The notes below the pieces were generated by a model that ran no database searches, was not told the DNA's origin, and worked only from the letters and a program-made list of their open reading frames with translations. Position numbers and translations under genes: made by a program. A stretch of DNA of 35,909 nucleotides from the NCBI RefSeq assembly GCF_000485595.1, contig NW_014577188.1, positions 160,741-196,649 on the forward strand. Direction: 5' to 3'. Within the stretch, counting starts at the first letter, position 1. Each line of letters starts with the position of its first letter. Below, in pieces: positions 12,635 through 35,909 of this stretch. The stretch comes from Priapulus caudatus (lineage: Eukaryota; Priapulida; Priapulimorpha; Priapulimorphida; Priapulidae).

Positions 12635-12868
12635 ATTTGGCGTTTGATAAGTACAAGATGTCATGCACTTATCACAGACATCGTGTCACATAAAAACATC
12701 CATTGCGAAAAGAAAAAGTATTGGATACAAATAAATCGGATGAAACGACGCGACGAGTGAAAACCCTTTACAAATGCCATTCAGTCCCACGTGAGCTTAA
12801 AAACTTTCGACTTTCAATACAGTAGGGTTTCATAAAAGTTTCATATAATTCAATAATAAATTTAACTA

Positions 12869-13504
12869 GAGCACTCGGAGAGCATAGACCTCCGCCAAGG
12901 CAGCTGAATTCTCTCAATGTGAAATTATTTATTAATTAATTAATTAATTAAGTGAAAAAATTAATTAAATAATTAATTGGATCCGGATCACCACCAAAAT
13001 GTAATCAATTCTAAGTTACCCCATTTCTGACCTATCCTGAAAATTTTATTAATTAATTAATTGGATCCGGATCACCACCAAAATGTAATCAATTCTAGGT
13101 TACCTCATTTCTGACCTATCCTGGAAATTTTATTAATTAATTAATTAGTTAATTAATTAATTGGATCCGGATCACCACAAAAATATAATCAATTCTAAGT
13201 TACCTCATTTCTGACCTATCCTGAAAATTTTATTAATTAATTAATTAATTAATTGGATCCGGATCACCACCAAAATCTCACCAATTCTAAGTTAGCCCAT
13301 TTCTGACGTATCCTGAAAATTTTATGACAATCCGTCCATAACATTTTCAGTTAGGCTTAACCTGTATGATACAGGCGGTTCCGGCGCGGCGGCGGCGGCG
13401 GTGGCGGGCCAATCAGCCAATCAGCGAGCGTACACAAACCCACAAACTAACACTCAAACACACGCCGGTGAAAACATAACCTCCGCCAAGCCCCTGGCGG
13501 AGGT
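12869..13504. mobile_element. Composite interspersed repeat with CCTCCGCCAAG ends and four tandem internal units
   Basis: The left end carries GACCTCCGCCAAGG. The right end carries ATAACCTCCGCCAAG followed by CCCCTGGCGGAGG, a terminal hairpin. Inside are four head-to-tail units starting GGATCCGGATCACCACCAAA at 12979, 13063, 13163 and 13254. They are separated by TTAA-rich spacers of variable length (periods 84, 100 and 91). After the last unit come ATCCGTCCATAACATTTTCA, a short CGG run and the right end. The combination of ATCACCACCAAAAT, ATCCGTCCATAAC and GGCGGAGG resembles interspersed repeats I remember from other animals; that is recollection, not a search. No protein is encoded. Confidence 0.7.
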
Positions 13505-16150
13505 AAATATATATAATAAATATATCCAATAACAAATAATAATTTCAAACCTATTGGTCTAAATAAATTGCACTTATCTAATTTACCTTGCACTTAAATC
13601 CAAATCTCCCTACGACTGAGCCCATAAGGTGGACTCTTTGGGAACTATAGGTATATCAGTCTATCACCACGTCAGGCAGTCTGTCACACGCTGCAATGCA
13701 CGACAACGTTGCCTCTAGGAATGCGTCGCTGGTCATGTATACATGTAGTTAACAACCGACGCGTACTACATGGGACTACGCTACGCTGTGGCTGTAAAGG
13801 TTTCTGATCTTTAAATCGCCAATTAAAATTTTCATGTAAGGCCAAAAATGTAACGATTTCGTTAATTAATTGCAATATATATACGATCGGCACGCACCAT
13901 CTCTCACCGTTATCGCGCTACATTTCCCCGGTGCCTGAGACTGGTTCATCGCCGTCGTGATGGGTCTAGGCTGGGTGAGTCACACGATCGGGGACCAGTC
14001 TATGTGTTCCCAGCATCATCACCGTACAAAATGTATTCCATTCATAGATATACTTACGTTGTGTTGTATTTGAGGATTTTGTGGTTGTAGCAAAAATTTG
14101 TAGTCTAAAGAAATTAGCCCGTTTGAAATGATGATAATGGATCTTAAAATTGATCCAGTAAATTAATGCGTGACGCATCATTTTGCGTACGTAATTAAAT
14201 TCCATCACATCCGTATGAGGTAGCCTGATACAATCCCTAGTGTGGGTACCATCATATATCTACGTCGTATGCCACCACACTCTTCCGCCTTAGCAAATCA
14301 TATATCTTTGCTTTATTTATTGTATTCTCATCGTTATTTTCCTATAGTGAGATCGCCAGCAGATGTTTTAGGACTTTCTATAAGTCAAATTGAGGTAGAC
14401 ATTAGGACCCGTAAGTTATTACGTTACCGTAAATAGTAAAAAATAAAAAACATATTTCTCAAAATATAAGTAATTCTGTTCACTTTTTATGGTTAAATTG
14501 CTGCATTATACTTTTTATTTTACTATATTGTTCGATGTAAACATACACTCGTGACGCATACATAGCCCATAGCAAGCAATTAATGTCAGAAACACTAATA
14601 TCAAATCGTCCAGTTTTAACTAGCGGAGAAACAATTTTATCAGGTAAGAATTTGACGATACGTTTAGTCCCGTACGTTAGTTCTTACTTTTAATGTAAAA
14701 AAATGGCAACAAAAATTTTACAAATTTTACCATAGAAAATTCGTGACGTAGTCAATTTAATATGTTGCTGCTCTACAACGAACACACCGATACGACGCGA
14801 TGCTACTGCATGTGCGCGCATCTGTTACGAGTGCCTGGGGGAGGAGTGGGTGTTGATGTGGGTGGCTATATGAGCTAGGGTACTTAAGAGCAAGAGTGTG
14901 TCCTCTAAAAGTAAAAGACGGTATGTTTAATCTGCTTTCCGATCCAAGGAAACACATTCGTGACTCACATTTACATATCTGAATTCCCTAAGGTTGGTTT
15001 AGGAATGCGCCCTATCAAATTGCCTGTATTTAAATTGACGTCACGCTAAAACAACCACTAGTTCACTACGTTGGCAGACGATTCGGGGTGCTTTTCAACA
15101 ACGTTCAGTAGGTTTTTGTGCGCTGCAGCTTGTAAACATGTCTGACTGATACGTCGTTTTTGTTACACATATGTGTGCCTCACATATCTCGCGCGCGTGC
15201 ACAGTCAACCCACGCCATCAGATATGTAAACATACTACTAGTATACGTTCACTGCATCACACCTGCATGACGACTACGTACATTTACATAAAACTCCTAC
15301 GCGTATCCTCACACCTGTGATTGCTTCCGTCCTGTCTGAGATTGCAAATGCGAATTAAAAAAAAATTTAAAATCTATGTTCATGAGGGTCAGATTCCTGT
15401 TAGTGGCATTGCTTCTTACCATCGACGAACGGGAAGGAAATTGCTAGAACACTCAAGTTCAACTTGTGTTGGCTGTACACATCAGTATCGTACATGTATA
15501 TCGCTAAATATTGCACGTAGTTTATTGATATTACATTCTACTGCTACACACAAATCGCACACTTTCCACAATCACACACATATACGTTCACGCAGGCCCG
15601 TAGCCAGGGGGGGGTTTGTTCGAACGAACCCCCCCCCCCCACTCCAATATAAAGCTGGCTACGGGCCTGCGTTCACGTATCCACATGCACAGACACACGG
15701 AGAGCGTGGGAGTGAGGTGAATAGAGGGAAAGAGAATGTAAAGCAAGCGCACGTTGGTGAATGATACCTTATACGGTGTCCTATGTCATTTCCTAGCAGC
15801 TAGATGCCGTATCTTATCCTAATATTTATTATTTGCTCGTACGGCAACGTCACGGTAGTAAGCATTACACCTTGCTCCGAAACCGGCTTGTACCACGGCC
15901 GCCCCCTGGTTCCGTCTAACTATAACTGCAGCACGCGGAAACTCCATTAATAATATGCGCTGAAACCGGCCCGTAGCCGCGGGCGCATTGTTGACATAGG
16001 TATAGCGCGAGAATGGGAGAGAGCGCGTGAGCGAGAGAGAGTGGTGTGTGTGTGTATGTGTGTGTAATGGTGGGAGCGGGTGACACAGAATTCGAGTAGC
16101 GTCATCGCCGATGATTCAGCCTAGAAACCGGCTGGCCGCTATCGATCGCT
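13505..16150. other. Intergenic DNA upstream of the CLCA gene
   Basis: AT-rich unique sequence to about 15590, then a 79-bp miniature transposon, then GC-richer DNA with short GA and GT runs (16015-16065) approaching the promoter. I found no exon. Confidence 0.45.
15592..15670. mobile_element. 79-bp miniature inverted-repeat element
   Basis: Terminal inverted repeats GCAGGCCCGTAGCCAG (15592-15607) and its exact reverse complement (15655-15670) enclose a core that is itself almost palindromic (G-run, TTTGTTCGAACGAA, C-run). The element is flanked by identical GTTCAC at 15586-15591 and 15671-15676, which reads as a 6-bp target-site duplication. It is far too short to encode a transposase. Confidence 0.85.
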
Positions 16151-16168
16151 CTCCTTGTTAGACGCCCT

Positions 16169-16170
16169 CG

Positions 16171-16204
<34 letters not shown>
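16169..16204. repeat. (CCG)n trinucleotide run near the promoter
   Basis: About a dozen CCG triplets ending some 28 bases upstream of the TATA box of the CLCA gene. It forms a local GC-rich patch. Confidence 0.9.
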
Positions 16205-16231
16205 TGCGTTTTCTTCGCGTTAAAGTGCACG

Positions 16232-16238
16232 TATAAAA
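16232..16238 (+). promoter_or_regulatory. Putative TATA box of the CLCA gene
   Basis: TATAAAA lies about 220 bases upstream of the start codon. With the usual spacing, transcription would begin near 16262-16270, leaving a leader of about 190 bases. No ATG occurs between that point and the CLCA start at 16458, which fits. This is inferred from sequence only. Confidence 0.5.
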
Positions 16239-16457
16239 TCAGACGGTGATATTTGCATGTACGAGTTGCGTCGCGCGGTGTACCGTGAAATACGCGTGTG
16301 TTTTTTGGATCGCGAACGCTAACAAGTGTAGCATACAGACGGTCTAACGTCGGCCGCAGTACAAGGGTTGAACGCGAGTGGCAATATACTAGAGTGAACA
16401 GACATCTGTGCGCGTATTATACCCGCAGAGATTCGAGGAGCAGTGACAGCGTACACA

Positions 16458-33861
<17,404 letters not shown>

Positions 33862-34534
33862 GTATAATTGTCTTTAATAGTCTCGCTCTGCATGTCTTCT
33901 CTGCTGCCTGCTGCATTGACCGCGCATCGTGTTAACGCGTTTATCGAGATGTTGTAGACACTTGCCGAGATGTGAGCACATTTACTGCAGTATGCACGAG
34001 GTGACGCATTTACGTGGCTTCATAGGTCATAGCACTCGGTCGCAACAAGGCTGTACATGGAAACTACCTTGTTGAATGTGTGAGGATAATAACCTATAGC
34101 TACAGATCACGTAAAGTGGTGATACCAATATTTAAATGATCAGAAAGAAAGAGAGAGAGAGAGCGCGCGATGTATAGATAGAGAGAAAAGGAGAGAAAGG
34201 AGAGGACGTGAATGGATATTAGCAGCGCGTATGAACCATAATTATTATAATATATCCGGGGTATTTTTTAAGCAAGATGTTATCGCTCGCTTATCTTAGG
34301 TAGCAAAACTGCATACATATTGCAGCGTTCCAATATAATTCAACGCGTTATTTGCGCAAATATTACGCACATATTCGTCCTCAGTGAAAAGTATAGAGCT
34401 GGGTTTACTCTAGTAGCTTTTAGGTCGAAATTTTGAGACAAAAATACAAATTTTAAAATTACGTGAGATTTTTACGTTCTTGATACATCGATCGTTTTAC
34501 GCGACGGCTACAGGCCAATCAATTTAGCGACATA
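33862..34534 (+). other. Likely CLCA intron; no further exon seen
   Basis: Contains a short GA-rich run (34149-34205) and AT-rich unique sequence. I searched for a phase-1 acceptor followed by the expected last strand (xAVRAxD-like) and found none. Confidence 0.45.
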
Positions 34535-35627
34535 TATATAGGTGTATATATTCGCCGAAACACTCGTCATTTTAAGAGATACTGAGGCATATGCAACCCC
34601 GGATATCACCGCCTGCCACATTAAAAAATATTCTAGAATTTTATATTTGTTCCTCAGGTTAAAATACTGGTCCGCGCATGCGCAGTAACTCACTAAATAA
34701 CTGATATTTAGATTCACAAACGTATTTGAAATGGAGCGGGGGTACCCGTGTGTAGATTAATGGGATAAAAGTCTATTGGTATATGGCTCTTGTAAAAGAT
34801 ATTACAACGCCCTAGCTTGCAGGGTACCCCGCACATAGTGTTTTTGGCAGAATTCTCTCAGATACATTTACGTGTATATATTCGCCGAAAAACTCGTCAT
34901 TTTAACAGATACTGGGGAATATGCAACCCAGGATATCACTGCCTGCCACATTAGAAAGTACTCTATAATTTTATATTTGTTCCTCAGGCTAAAATGCGGG
35001 TCCGCGCATGCGCAGTAACTCACTAAATAACAGATATTTGGATTCACAAACGTATTTAAAATGGAGCGGGAGTACCCGTGTGAAGATTAATGGGATAAAA
35101 GTTTATTGCTAAGGCTCTTGTAAAAGATGGTACAACGCCCTAGCTTGCAGTGTACCCCGGACATAGTGTTTCTGGCAGAATTCTCTCAGATACATTTACG
35201 TGTATATATTCGCCGAAAAACTCGTCATTTTAACAGATACTGGGGCATATGCACCCCAGGATATCACCGCCTGCCACATTAGAAAATATTCTAGAATTTT
35301 CTATTTGTTCCTCAGGCTAAAATGCGAGTCCGCGCATGCGCAGTAACTCACTGAATAACTGATATTTCAATTCACAAACGTATTTAAAATGGAGCGGGGT
35401 ACCCGTATGTAGATTTATGGGATAAAAGTTTATTGCTATGGCTTTTGTAAAAGATGGTACAACGCCCTAGCTTGCACGGTATCCCGGACATAGTGTTTCT
35501 GGCAGAATTCTCTCAGAGACATATACGTGTATATATTCGCCGAAAAACTCGTCATTTTAACAGATACTGGGGCATATGCACCCCAAGATATCACCGCCTG
35601 CCACATTAGAAAATATTCTAGAATTTT
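34535..35627. repeat. 329-bp tandem satellite, about 3.3 copies
   Basis: Copies begin GTGTATATATTCGCCGAAA at 34542, 34872, 35200 and 35527 (periods 330, 328, 327). The last copy is cut off after TCTAGAATTTT near 35627. The copies are about nine-tenths identical by eye, with dispersed substitutions. Each full copy contains TCCGCGCATGCGCAGTAACT, AATGGAGCGGG, a GGTACCC-type site, CAACGCCCTAGCTTGCA and TGGCAGAATTCTCTCAGA. No reading frame is conserved. Confidence 0.95.
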
Positions 35628-35909
35628 TTTTCAAATATTGTAGGTGTTATATCACGAATGTCGCTGATCTCTAATTGACTTGCTGTATCGTCTTCGGACC
35701 CTTACAGTTGTATTATATGTATGTAGTATGTAGTTGAATCATGTATCATAAATGGGTTACACTTGCATATAAAACCTGTAACAACTAATCTGTAAAAACT
35801 GTAAATATCTATATAAAACATATGCGATACAGTGCAGCATGATTTCATTTTTGGTGCGACGCGAGTCCGATTTTGCACAAAAAGGTGTCGAAGCGTTTCT
35901 TTTATATTA
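35628..35909. other. Right edge, nothing recognised
   Basis: AT-rich unique sequence after the satellite. No acceptor plus in-frame CLCA-like segment is seen. Confidence 0.4.

Noticed and set aside
16443-16457. Upstream extension of the CLCA start
   Set aside because: The open frame begins with GTG; the first ATG with a good context is at 16458.
34535-35627. CRISPR-like interpretation of regular repeats
   Set aside because: The repeats are contiguous 329-bp units without unique spacers, in a eukaryotic intron or flank; it is a satellite.
35628-35909. Last CLCA exon at the right edge
   Set aside because: An AG followed by TTGTATTATATG near 35707 does not give the expected domain end; no family match.

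Overview
This is a eukaryotic genomic window. It has spliced genes with long introns and GT-AG junctions, abundant microsatellites and minisatellites, and many short non-autonomous DNA transposons. It has no bacterial operons, ribosome-binding sites, rRNA, CRISPR or phage genes. The repeat style and a patch of mixed CCTAA/CCCTAA telomere-like sequence suggest an invertebrate, perhaps marine, but the species cannot be named from sequence alone.

Layout. Positions 275-764 look like the GC-rich terminal coding exon of a plus-strand gene whose earlier exons lie outside the window; I do not recognise its product. About 765-16150 is intergenic: AT-rich DNA carrying a 26-bp satellite, a disrupted CA/GC minisatellite, a long (AC)n-(AG)n-(AC)n block, a 185-bp tandem duplication, a composite repeat with four tandem units, several hairpin repeats and a 79-bp miniature transposon.

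From a TATA box at 16232 to at least 33861 there is one large gene, a member of the CLCA family (calcium-activated chloride channel regulator: secreted zinc metalloprotease plus von Willebrand A domain). I can place fourteen coding exons with consistent splice phases and one more damaged exon. In order they encode a signal peptide, the CLCA N-terminal domain with the zinc site HEWAH, a VWA domain with all three MIDAS elements, a beta-rich region and a fibronectin-III-like domain. The last exon or exons are not seen, so the gene probably runs past the right edge.

The locus shows possible decay. The exon at 25498 hits a stop codon and has no usable donor. The first VWA exon (26075-26258) carries a one-base frame change straight after the MIDAS motif. 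The exon expected between 31708 and 33327 cannot be found, and the interval is full of CA repeats. Either this is a recently inactivated CLCA copy or the assembly has errors at these places.

The introns are rich in mobile DNA. Intron 2 holds a pogo/Tigger-like element with TA target duplications, into which a CAGGGGTCG-type element has inserted. Beside it lies a foldback-like structure whose inverted arms are minisatellites and whose centre is telomere-like. A 194-bp hAT-type element with an 8-bp target duplication sits 33 bp upstream of a CLCA exon. The right end of the window is a 329-bp satellite in which every full copy has an NRF1-like GCGCATGCGC palindrome.
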